A DNA stretch of 27,623 nt from CAJXNP01 sp050305935 (GTDB lineage Bacteria; Bacteroidota; Bacteroidia; Cytophagales; Cyclobacteriaceae), in the NCBI GenBank assembly GCA_050305935.1, contig JBNLGG010000056.1, positions 1 through 27,623 of the forward strand, in the 5' to 3' direction. This document shows positions 14,117 to 22,782 of the stretch, one piece after another. The notes under the pieces are model-generated. The model saw only the letters and a list, made by a program, of their open reading frames with translations. It searched no databases and was not told the origin of the DNA. Positions within the stretch are counted from its first letter, which is position 1, and every line of letters starts with the position of its first letter. Position numbers and translations under genes: made by a program.

Positions 14117-14588
14117 AACTGTATTTACGATTCAAAATTTCACTGAGGATAATGGCATTTTTCGGACCATCTTCCGATTGAAGCACATCTAAAATGGGAT
14201 GGCGTTCACTTTTATCCAAACTATAATGTTCATCCCGCTTGTACCTTTTCAATTTTTCATCAATTTCTTCACTATCGGTTTCTAGCGTTTCGTAGCTAGC
14301 ACCTTCGTACGCTTCAAAGGCCTTCGGCTTTCTGGATCTTGGTGGGACGGGTTTGCGCTGCGTTTCAACAGGTTTGGCTACCGGCTCTGGCACCCTTTCT
14401 TCCTGGAGGATTTCCGCCTGAAATTCTTTCAATATTTCCTCAAACGAAAAGGGCTTTTTCTGCGGCTGTGCTTTTCCCTGCCCAGGCCTGCTCACCGGTG
14501 GTGGAGGCGCTGCCTTCCTTTTCTTCAATAATTGTGAAATCAGGGCAATTACCGCCAGTATGATATAAAAAATAAAACCTTCATCCAT
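14115..14588 (-). CDS. Conserved small membrane-anchored protein of unknown function
   Basis: A 157-residue protein with one N-terminal membrane segment (FIFYIILAVIALISQLL, residues 5-21) followed by a basic KKRK stop-transfer. A long Pro/Lys/Glu-rich, probably disordered middle follows. The C-terminus AIILSEILNRKYS looks like the tail of a Bacteroidota hypothetical family I have seen before, but I cannot name a function. The soluble part should be cytoplasmic. It is divergent from smc with 109 bases between the starts, and its own terminator overlaps its stop codon. Confidence 0.8.
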   Translation of the reverse strand: MDEGFIFYIILAVIALISQLLKKRKAAPPPPVSRPGQGKAQPQKKPFSFEEILKEFQAEILQEERVPEPVAKPVETQRKPVPPRSRKPKAFEAYEGASYETLETDSEEIDEKLKRYKRDEHYSLDKSERHPILDVLQSEDGPKNAIILSEILNRKYS

Positions 14589-14613
14589 AACACGAAAGTA
14601 ATAATTATAAATT

Positions 14614-14621
14614 TAACTTTG
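14614..14621 (+). promoter_or_regulatory. Putative -7 element of smc
   Basis: TAACTTTG matches TAnnTTTG exactly and lies 76 bases upstream of the smc ATG. No clear -33 element is seen. Confidence 0.45.
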
Positions 14622-14697
14622 CCAACTTTTGATTATTTATCAATATTGCAAAATTGCTTTTTGGAACTCCAGCATCAATTTTCTTTAGGTACACCAT

Positions 14698-17600
14698 ATG
14701 CAGCTCACTAAACTCGAGATAAAAGGTTTTAAAAGTTTTGGCGATAAAGTTGTCATTAATTTTAATGAAGGGATCACGGGTATTGTGGGGCCAAATGGCT
14801 GTGGAAAGTCCAATATTGTAGACGCCATCCGATGGGTTTTGGGTGAGCAAAAAACAAGCGCCCTTCGCTCCGAAAAAATGGAAAATATCATTTTCAATGG
14901 AACGAAAACCCGGAAAGCCACCCAATTAGCAGAAGTATCGCTTTCATTTGACAATACTAAAAACCTCCTCCCTATAGAATACAACAGCATTACCATTACC
15001 AGAAGATACTATCGCTCCGGCGATAGCGAATATTTACTGAATGGTGTGCAATGCAGGCTAAAAGACATTACTTCCCTCTTTCTCGACACAGGTATCGCTT
15101 CTAATAGTTATGCCATCATTGAACTCAAGATGGTGGACGACATCCTCAACGACAAGGACAATTCCCGACGACACCTTTTTGAGGAAGCGGCAGGAATTTC
15201 CAAATTTCGGGTCAGGAAAAAAGAAACCATGCGCAAGCTCAGTGAAACGGACGCCGATCTCGACCGTGTGGAAGACCTGCTTTTTGAAATAGACAAAAAC
15301 ATGAAATCGCTGGAACGGCAGGCGAAGCAGGCGCAGAGTTATTTCAAAATCAAAGAGGAGTACAAGCAATTCAGTGTTCAGCTTGCCAGAAAAAAAATTG
15401 AAAAATTTAAGGAGTCTTTTGATACTGTCAATAAGCAAATCATTCAGGAAAAGGACCTCAAAGTAAATTTGACCAAACTCACAGCGGAAAGGGAAGCGGG
15501 GATTGAGGAAGCCAAGAAAGATCTGATCACAAAAGAAAAAACGCTCTCCTCCCGGCAAAAAGCCCTCAATGAACATGTGGGAAAAATCAGGAATTTCGAA
15601 AGCGAAAAGAAAATTAAAAATGAGCGCCTCAGATACCTGAATGATAAATCTGCTAACCTACGCGAGCAGATCGAGCAAGACCGTCAGAGTGATCAACGGA
15701 CGGACTTCAGTATAAAAAGCCTTATAAAAGAAAAAGAATCCGCCGAAAAGATATTTGCTGAATCAAACCTCAAGTTACAGGAACTAAAGCGCGACCGGGA
15801 CGAGCAAAAAACAAAAACTGCCAACCTCCAGGAAGAAGTTGATTTGCTGGACAAAAAATACCGGGCAAAAAAAGATGAGCTATACCAGATCCAGAAGGAT
15901 ATCGAGATCAAGGAAATCCAGGTAAGCTCTTTGAAGCAGGAATTGGAAAAAACTCATGTCGATAGTACTTCTCAGTCGGCCAACATCCAGGAGTTTGACA
16001 AAAAAATAAAGGAATTAGAGAAGACCATTCATGACAAAAACGGTGACATTGCCACCCTGAAAAGCAATGAAGAGAAATTAGAATCCAGAATTACTTCCAT
16101 GGAAAAAACCATCGAGGTGATCAAGGAAGAACAAGTTCAGAAAAGGCGCCAACTCGATGCCAGGGAAAATGAGTATAGCCTTACAAAATCATTGGTGGAA
16201 AACCTGGAAGGCTTCCCCGAGGCGATTAAATTTCTAAAGAAAAAAGCCAACTGGAAAAAGGATGCCCCACTCCTTTCTGACATCATCACGTGTGATGAGA
16301 AGTATCGCATCACCATTGAGAATTACCTGGAGCCCTTCATGAATTATTACATAGTGGACGAGGAAGCGGATGCGTTCCAGGCAATTAATTTACTAAGTGA
16401 TGCGTCGAAAGGGAAAGCCAATTTCTTCATCCTCTCAAAATTCGAAAAGTTTCGACCATTCGAGCCGAAACTGTTTGACAATGCCATTCCAGCCACAGAA
16501 ATCATTGAATTCGAACAGAAATATGCAAAGCTTGTAAGCCATGTGCTTGATGGGGTGTATATTTTTACTGGCAAGGAGGATCAAATCCCTAACCATGACA
16601 ACTGTGTTTTTATTACTCAAAATGGCAAGATAACAAAGAAAAAATATAGTGTTTCAGGCGGATCAGTGGGGCTTTTCGAAGGAAAAAGAATTGGCCGGGC
16701 CAAGAACCTGGAAAAGCTTGAAAAAGAAATTAAATCCCTCAAGAAGAAGCTGGACGAAATTGCTATAAACCTGAAAGACCAACAAAACGAGTTGGAGGAG
16801 TTGCGGCAAAAGACGAAAAAGCTGGAAATAGAAAACCACAACAGCGAACTGAATCTTCTCACTCAGGAATTGGTTTCTGTGAAAACAAAGCAGGAGCAGT
16901 TTACGGAAATGATCAGTAATTCCGCCCTGAAAAAGGAAGACCTCGCTGAGCGAATTGATCAGCTAAACAATGAAGCTTCTGAACTCCGCCCAAAACTGGA
17001 ATCTGAACGGCAGGCGCTCGAAGGATTGCTGGACAACCTTAGCCTTCAGCAAGATGAACTGGTAGGTTTAAAGGAAACCCTGGAAATAAAATCAGGGACA
17101 TTTAATGACGAAAACATCAACTTTCACCGGCTCGAAAGCAAACTCAACAGCCTGGAGCAGGAAATCTCATTCAAGGAAAACAGTCTCAAACAAATCAAAA
17201 CCAGGCTGGAGAAAAACCAGGAAGACTTAAAACTGAACGAAGAAGAGATTAAAAAAATCCTGGATGGTAATGAAATTCAGGAAGACGAGCTGGTAGAAAT
17301 GTACCAGGAAAAAGAACGCATCGAGGCTGGCCTGAATGAAGTGGAAAAGGAATACTATGCTTGCCGGGGCAAGATCGATGAGCTGGAAAATGATGCACGG
17401 CAGCTTCAGCGGAAAAAGGAAACTTCGGATGGTCTGATCATGGAGCTTCAGAATCGACTCAATGAAGTGAAAATTGAAATGAATGGAGTCAGGGAAAGGC
17501 TTTCCGTTGAGTTTAACATTAATCCGGATCAGCTTTCTATTGAAAATAAAGAGGCTGAAGAAGAAGTCGATCTAAGTGAGGAGGAATTGATAGAAAAGGT

Positions 17601-18237
17601 AGACCGGTGCAGGAAGAGAATAGACAACATCGGCCCGATCAATCCCATGGCAATGGAGGCCTACGAGGAGATCAAGGAGCGGCACGACTTCATCACGACC
17701 CAAAAAGATGACCTGGAGAAGGCAAAAGAATCGTTGTTAACTACCATCGAGGAAATTGACATGGTGGCGAAGCAGACTTTTCTGGACGCATTTTATAAAA
17801 TTAAGGACAACTTCATAAAGGTATTCAGGTCATTGTTTACCGAGGAGGATGATTGTGACCTTCGCCTGACAAAGCCGGACGATCCCCTTGACTCGGCAGT
17901 GGAGATCATTGCAAAACCAAAAGGTAAGAAACCCCTCACAATCAATCAGCTTTCTGGTGGGGAAAAAACACTTACGGCAACTTCCTTACTCTTTTCAATT
18001 TACCTTTTGAAACCTGCACCTTTCTGTATTTTTGACGAGGTGGACGCTCCACTTGACGACGCCAATATTGACAAGTTTAACAGCATCATAAAAAAATTCT
18101 CCCAGGACTCGCAATTTATCATCGTTACCCACAACAAAAGAACAATGGCCAGCACGGATATTATGTATGGCATTTCCATGATTGAGCAGGGAGTTTCCAG
18201 GGTGGTACCTGTCGATTTAAGGGAGTATGAGGAATAA
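14698..18237 (+). CDS. smc: Chromosome segregation ATPase SMC
   Basis: An 1179-residue SMC of normal length. The N-terminal ATPase half has Walker A GPNGCGKS (31-38) and the following AIRWVLGEQ. Long coiled coil runs from about 165 to 490. The hinge spans about 502-655, ending in SVSGGSVGLFEGKRIGR, and a second coiled coil reaches about 1010. The C-terminal ATPase half carries the ABC signature LSGGEKTLTA (about 1085) and Walker B CIFDEVDAPLDD (about 1110). The protein folds back at the hinge and dimerises to load on DNA and compact and segregate the chromosome with ScpA and ScpB, neither of which is in the window. The start MQLTKLEIKGFKSF is canonical. Confidence 0.98.
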   Translation: MQLTKLEIKGFKSFGDKVVINFNEGITGIVGPNGCGKSNIVDAIRWVLGEQKTSALRSEKMENIIFNGTKTRKATQLAEVSLSFDNTKNLLPIEYNSITITRRYYRSGDSEYLLNGVQCRLKDITSLFLDTGIASNSYAIIELKMVDDILNDKDNSRRHLFEEAAGISKFRVRKKETMRKLSETDADLDRVEDLLFEIDKNMKSLERQAKQAQSYFKIKEEYKQFSVQLARKKIEKFKESFDTVNKQIIQEKDLKVNLTKLTAEREAGIEEAKKDLITKEKTLSSRQKALNEHVGKIRNFESEKKIKNERLRYLNDKSANLREQIEQDRQSDQRTDFSIKSLIKEKESAEKIFAESNLKLQELKRDRDEQKTKTANLQEEVDLLDKKYRAKKDELYQIQKDIEIKEIQVSSLKQELEKTHVDSTSQSANIQEFDKKIKELEKTIHDKNGDIATLKSNEEKLESRITSMEKTIEVIKEEQVQKRRQLDARENEYSLTKSLVENLEGFPEAIKFLKKKANWKKDAPLLSDIITCDEKYRITIENYLEPFMNYYIVDEEADAFQAINLLSDASKGKANFFILSKFEKFRPFEPKLFDNAIPATEIIEFEQKYAKLVSHVLDGVYIFTGKEDQIPNHDNCVFITQNGKITKKKYSVSGGSVGLFEGKRIGRAKNLEKLEKEIKSLKKKLDEIAINLKDQQNELEELRQKTKKLEIENHNSELNLLTQELVSVKTKQEQFTEMISNSALKKEDLAERIDQLNNEASELRPKLESERQALEGLLDNLSLQQDELVGLKETLEIKSGTFNDENINFHRLESKLNSLEQEISFKENSLKQIKTRLEKNQEDLKLNEEEIKKILDGNEIQEDELVEMYQEKERIEAGLNEVEKEYYACRGKIDELENDARQLQRKKETSDGLIMELQNRLNEVKIEMNGVRERLSVEFNINPDQLSIENKEAEEEVDLSEEELIEKVDRCRKRIDNIGPINPMAMEAYEEIKERHDFITTQKDDLEKAKESLLTTIEEIDMVAKQTFLDAFYKIKDNFIKVFRSLFTEEDDCDLRLTKPDDPLDSAVEIIAKPKGKKPLTINQLSGGEKTLTATSLLFSIYLLKPAPFCIFDEVDAPLDDANIDKFNSIIKKFSQDSQFIIVTHNKRTMASTDIMYGISMIEQGVSRVVPVDLREYEE

Positions 18238-18391
18238 ATGAATTAAAGATTTCACTACAGTTATTAACACAGTTTCTGCCGATTAACTTTTTTTCCAATC
18301 AGTGCAAAAACTTACATCGTGCCTTTTTAAATATATTTAATGTTAATACACTGATTTTGAGCCCTAAATAAGTCTTACATTTAAGTAATGA

Positions 18392-18429
18392 TTGATAAGC
18401 CGGCAAGTATTTTTTTATTCGCTTATCAA
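18392..18429. repeat. Perfect 9-bp inverted repeat upstream of the envelope cassette
   Basis: TTGATAAGC (18392-18400) and GCTTATCAA (18421-18429) are separated by 20 A/T-rich bases, ending 44 bases before the next ATG. It may be an operator or a leader hairpin. In the rest of the 236-base gap (18238-18473) I found no exact TAnnTTTG element and no terminator for smc. Confidence 0.5.
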
Positions 18430-18473
18430 AACCAACCAACAGCACGAAAATAGTTTGTTATTCAACTGCAATT

Positions 18474-19223
18474 ATGAAAGGAAGTTTTTGCCTTTTTTTG
18501 TTCTGTTGCTGCATTTTGTCAGCCACCACCTTTGCACAGACCATCGGGAATGTTCAGGTGAAATTTGAAGAAGGTGGCATTGCAGTGTATTATGATGTGA
18601 CCGACACAGACCCTTCAAAACAATATGATTTCTTCCTTTACGGCTCGCACGACAACTTTAAGAATCCATTGAAAGAAGTGTCCGGTGACATCGGTCAAAA
18701 GGTAACACCGGGCCCAGGCAAAAAGGCCAGATGGGATGCAAGAAAAGAATTTGGAAATTTTAAAGGCGATATCAATTTAAAAATTAAGGGGAGTATTCAT
18801 ACACCACTTCTCTCTTTTGAAGACATCACTGAAAACCAAAAAATCAAGAAATTAAAACCGTTAAATATAACGTGGACATCCTCTTCAAAAAGCGAAAGAC
18901 TGACCTTCGAGATCTTGGAACCATCCGGCAAGAAGGCTTTTGCCCGGGAGATAGAAAATAGCGGTCATTATACATGGACCGTTCCAAAAACTTTTAAAAC
19001 TGGAAGGGGCTATCGGGTGAAGATGAGTGCAGCCAATAACCCACTGGTTTATGAGGTTTCACCTGCCTTTTATGTTTCCAACAAAACCCCATTTATACTA
19101 AAAGTAGCACCGGTGGTGATAGCAGGGGGAACCTATCTGTTCCTGTCCGGTAGTTCTGGTAAAAACCCGAAAGGTTCAGGCAGTGAGCAAAACGGAATCC
19201 CTGACCCGCCAAGTAACCCGTAA
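18474..19223 (+). CDS. Exported two-domain protein with C-terminal membrane anchor
   Basis: A 249-residue protein. A signal peptide (1-21) ends FAQ and contains an odd Cys run (CCC, 11-13). A beta-rich domain (about 23-107) with VYYDVTDTDPSKQY, VSGDIGQKVTPGPGKK and WDARKEFGNFKGD is of a kind seen at the N-terminus of Bacteroidota caspase- and sulfatase-modifying-factor-like proteins. A second Ig-like domain (about 128-202) has LNITWTSS and YTWTVPKTF. A membrane segment at 207-226 is followed by a 23-residue Gly/Ser/Pro-rich tail. The most likely topology is type I with the domains in the periplasm. Six bases separate it from the T9SS cargo gene, so the two are co-transcribed. Function is unknown; a docking or scaffold role is inference. 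Confidence 0.8.
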   Translation: MKGSFCLFLFCCCILSATTFAQTIGNVQVKFEEGGIAVYYDVTDTDPSKQYDFFLYGSHDNFKNPLKEVSGDIGQKVTPGPGKKARWDARKEFGNFKGDINLKIKGSIHTPLLSFEDITENQKIKKLKPLNITWTSSSKSERLTFEILEPSGKKAFAREIENSGHYTWTVPKTFKTGRGYRVKMSAANNPLVYEVSPAFYVSNKTPFILKVAPVVIAGGTYLFLSGSSGKNPKGSGSEQNGIPDPPSNP

Positions 19224-19229
19224 TACCAG

Positions 19230-22200
19230 ATGTTAAATAGATATACCACCATATTGGCCCTTTCGATACTCCTGCTGACTCCTCTTTTTTGCTCGGCATC
19301 GGAAGTGGGTAATGCTGTGGTTACTGTTGCTGATGGAGTGCACCAAACGAAACCTGCCTCAGCATTCAACACAATTAATAAAGAAGTGTTGATCGTGTGG
19401 ACAGAAGGGAAAGGGGGGTGTGCCAACAACATTGTTTTGATGGGTCAATTTATGGACTATCAAACCGGGGGAAAGAATGGCAATCCCTTTCAGGTATTTG
19501 AGGCTACCTCCAGTTGTGAATCATCTATCATCGAAATTCCTGAGATAGTCTTTGACGATGTAAACAACCAATATTTTGTTGTTGTGAAAACGATACAAGG
19601 GGGGTCTAAAAAAGTTGTTGGGTTTCTGGTGAATGAAAACGGGGTAAAATCCAGTACTACAGTTGAATTTGCTTCATCGACATTCGGCGATCCTTATAAT
19701 AAACTTATTGCGGCCTTTGATCCTTATGACCAAAAATTCCTGGTGGGATATCACGTGCAGACCGGTACTTCTGATATGGCGCTTCACCTACAAAAAATTA
19801 ATCCATCAAATGGTCAAAAAGACGGGGCCGAAGTGGTTTTTGATAAAAACACTTCGGGAATACCGGGAACGAAAGGGCCTAAGGGCAGTATCGTTGTGTT
19901 TAATTCGATCAACAACAACTATTTACTTCTATTCCACGCCGAAAATGCAACGTCCTCCGAGGTGTGGGGAGCAATGTTGAATCCTACGACACTGGAGGCT
20001 TCAGGAGGCTTCTTCCAGGTAAGTCCTAATGGAACTACCAACAATCAATACAAAAATCCATCCGCTGCCTATAATGAATCTGCCTCAGAATTTTTGGTAG
20101 TATACGAAGACGTAGACCTGGTAGCCACGGACTACGAACAAGCGGCTGCCATCTACGGACAAAAAATAGATGCTTCAGACGGGACAAAAAAGGGAACAGG
20201 CAATACCCTCGTAAGTAAAATACCTTTAGGGGGATGCGGATCCTGCATTGAGCAGGCAAAGCTCCCTGCTGCTTCTTTTAGTCCGATAAAAGGAGAATAC
20301 CTGGTCAGTTTTTACGGTACCCCTACCTCGTCCGGACTGGAAAAATATAACATCTATGGCTCCAGAATAAACACCACCACAATGGCAATCATCAACGGCA
20401 CAAGCTTTATGATTGCTTCCGAAAAAGGTACGACCGTCAATACCAATAATGCGTTGCAGACATTTGCCATTCAATATTTCGAAGACACGGACAAGTTTCT
20501 ATTCGCCTGGCTCGATGGGACAAACAGCGCTATCGAAAGCCAGTTGAGAAAATATCAGAACCATGCACCCACAGGCCTTGTTATTTCAGCAAACAGCGTC
20601 AATGAATCCGCTGAGCTAAATAAGCTGGTGGCGGAGCTAACCACAGAGGATCTTGACGAGGATGACCAGTTTACCTATTCACTTGTATCCGGAGAGGGCA
20701 GCACCGACAATGGAACATTCAATATAACAGGGAATGAGTTACGGATAAATCAATTGCTCGATTTCGAAATACAAGAGGAATTGAGCATCAGGGTTCGATC
20801 GACGGATGTATTCGGAGAAACCATTGAGAAAAGCTTTCTGATCACCGTGAATGATGTAAACGAAACGCCAATCAACATCAATCTTAGCAATGACGCTGTC
20901 AATGAATACATGCCCATTGGAACATTTGTCGCAAAACTTTCCACCTTCGATCCTGACAATAACAATACGCACAGCTACGAATTGACCTCCGGGTCTGATT
21001 CATTTTATATTTCCAATGACTCGCTATTCACCAATGTCGTGCTGGTGTATAGCCAGCAAACACATTTAGAAATTAGCATTACTTCAACTGACCAAGGTGG
21101 GCTTTTCTTTGAAAAAAACTTCATCATTTCGATCATAGAATTCCCTGATTTTGAAGCACCGCAGATAGTATCTCAAAACTTCAGCGAGTTCTTTGCTCTC
21201 ACTAATAGTTCAGAAAAAGTAAGTATCGAGGCGATAGATGACACCGGGATTAAGGTTGTGAATTTTTATTGCAAAGCGATTTCTTCGGATCAGTGGCGTA
21301 TCAGTTCGGTGCAACCGCAGGGAAACATTTTCGAGGCTTCAATCCAAAAAACGGAATTGGATAAAACAGGTGTGCAGTACTTCTTTGAAGTGTCGGACAT
21401 AAAAAACTACTCTTACTCCGATACGGTCACGATGCGCATCCAATTTGATGAAGGGGATATCACGCTCGATGGTCTTGATTTTGGTGGAAAGGCGGAAAAC
21501 TATCAGATCATCGCCATTCCCTACTATTTAGAAAATGCTTCCATCAAATCAAATTTTGAAGATGATTTGGGAATACAGAAGGCTGATTCCTGGAGGATAC
21601 TTCACTATGAAAACGGCGCATGCTGTCAGGAATATCCTGGCACCATTCAGAATTTCGAAAGAGGAAAAGGTTATTGGTTTAACCAAAAACAAAGCAACAC
21701 CATTGACCTCGGTGAAGGGCAAGTGCTTTTTGATTCGTTGAGCGAGCACGTGGAAATCACACTGAACGCTGGCTGGAATCAGATTGGAAACCCCTATCCG
21801 TTTGACATCGACTGGACGGAAGTAATTTCTTATGCGGAAAACGAATCCTTATTCCAGACCGGTGTTGTATCAAATTCATTGTACGTTTTTGATCAGGGGA
21901 ATTTTTCAAAGAGCACAAATTTGCCAGCTTTCAGAGGAGCTTTCATCAGCGCTGAGTCTGCAGCATCGTTGAAAATACCATTCTATGCGATGGCTGACGG
22001 AAATGGTCGTACCGCCGGGTCTACATTGGAGAATCCGCTATCAGATTCGAATTGGGAAGTAGAATTGAATTTAGTTTCGGGTGACAACACCTATAAAATG
22101 GGGGGCATTGGCATGAATCAGGAAGCCTCAATTTCAAAGGACAAATTTGACGAACTGATGGTGCCGCGTTTTGGAAACTATGTAGACTATCATATCAAAC

Positions 22201-22772
22201 ACGATGAATATTTCTATCCTTTTTTCGCAAAAGATATCGTTCCGACGAATGATCAATACTCCTGGGAGTTTACCGTGGCTTCTAATCTGGCTCATAGCAG
22301 TTCGCTTAGTTGGGACAATTCCTACTTTGGAAGGAGTGAAAAGCAATTGGTCCTCATTGACCTTGCGTCAGGTTTCGTCATCGACATGTACCAGCAGGAT
22401 GCTTATGAATTCAATCTGGGTAATGAAAAGAAATTCAGGATAGCATTTGGGAGAAGGGAATTTGTAAATGAAGAGCTTTCAAAGCTTGATCCGGTAGCAG
22501 ACCTACCCTACCCTAACCCATTTGCCGATCAGGTCAACATTCCGCTCCGGTTACCCGTGATGGACCAGCCGATGGAAGTTGAATTCATGGTATTCAACAA
22601 CCTGGGAGAAAAAATATACACACAGCAACAAACATTTCATCAAAACAATAGCATGATCCAATGGAATGGATTGGACAACAACAGCAAACACATAAACACA
22701 GGCATATATTTTTATAAAGTAGTCATAACAAATACTGGTAAATATTTTACCGGTAAAGTAGTAAAACACTAA
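19230..22772 (+). CDS. T9SS-secreted propeller-repeat and cadherin-like surface protein
   Basis: An 1180-residue protein. It has a signal peptide (1-23). Seven repeats follow (about 46-440), each with a strand like FNxxNxxFLVxY and usually a second strand like IxGxxI. Their number and 55-69-residue period suggest a seven-bladed beta-propeller. Cadherin-like domains lie at about 445-545 and 546-638; the first has EDLDEDDQFTYSL and LLDFEIQEELSI and runs into a VNDVNE linker. An Ig-like region (639-738) and a long unassigned region with GWNQIGNPYPFDIDW come next. The protein ends in a type A T9SS sorting domain from about 1093 (LPYPNPF, GIYFYKVVI, final GKVVKH). The protein should cross the outer membrane by T9SS and be attached to the surface or released. 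Adhesion or ligand binding is likely by domain content. Confidence 0.88.
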   Translation: MLNRYTTILALSILLLTPLFCSASEVGNAVVTVADGVHQTKPASAFNTINKEVLIVWTEGKGGCANNIVLMGQFMDYQTGGKNGNPFQVFEATSSCESSIIEIPEIVFDDVNNQYFVVVKTIQGGSKKVVGFLVNENGVKSSTTVEFASSTFGDPYNKLIAAFDPYDQKFLVGYHVQTGTSDMALHLQKINPSNGQKDGAEVVFDKNTSGIPGTKGPKGSIVVFNSINNNYLLLFHAENATSSEVWGAMLNPTTLEASGGFFQVSPNGTTNNQYKNPSAAYNESASEFLVVYEDVDLVATDYEQAAAIYGQKIDASDGTKKGTGNTLVSKIPLGGCGSCIEQAKLPAASFSPIKGEYLVSFYGTPTSSGLEKYNIYGSRINTTTMAIINGTSFMIASEKGTTVNTNNALQTFAIQYFEDTDKFLFAWLDGTNSAIESQLRKYQNHAPTGLVISANSVNESAELNKLVAELTTEDLDEDDQFTYSLVSGEGSTDNGTFNITGNELRINQLLDFEIQEELSIRVRSTDVFGETIEKSFLITVNDVNETPININLSNDAVNEYMPIGTFVAKLSTFDPDNNNTHSYELTSGSDSFYISNDSLFTNVVLVYSQQTHLEISITSTDQGGLFFEKNFIISIIEFPDFEAPQIVSQNFSEFFALTNSSEKVSIEAIDDTGIKVVNFYCKAISSDQWRISSVQPQGNIFEASIQKTELDKTGVQYFFEVSDIKNYSYSDTVTMRIQFDEGDITLDGLDFGGKAENYQIIAIPYYLENASIKSNFEDDLGIQKADSWRILHYENGACCQEYPGTIQNFERGKGYWFNQKQSNTIDLGEGQVLFDSLSEHVEITLNAGWNQIGNPYPFDIDWTEVISYAENESLFQTGVVSNSLYVFDQGNFSKSTNLPAFRGAFISAESAASLKIPFYAMADGNGRTAGSTLENPLSDSNWEVELNLVSGDNTYKMGGIGMNQEASISKDKFDELMVPRFGNYVDYHIKHDEYFYPFFAKDIVPTNDQYSWEFTVASNLAHSSSLSWDNSYFGRSEKQLVLIDLASGFVIDMYQQDAYEFNLGNEKKFRIAFGRREFVNEELSKLDPVADLPYPNPFADQVNIPLRLPVMDQPMEVEFMVFNNLGEKIYTQQQTFHQNNSMIQWNGLDNNSKHINTGIYFYKVVITNTGKYFTGKVVKH

Positions 22773-22782
22773 CAACAGCATT

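Noticed and set aside
14605..14996. Minus-strand ORFs over the start of smc
   Set aside because: They are antisense shadows of the unmistakable SMC N-terminus with Walker A.
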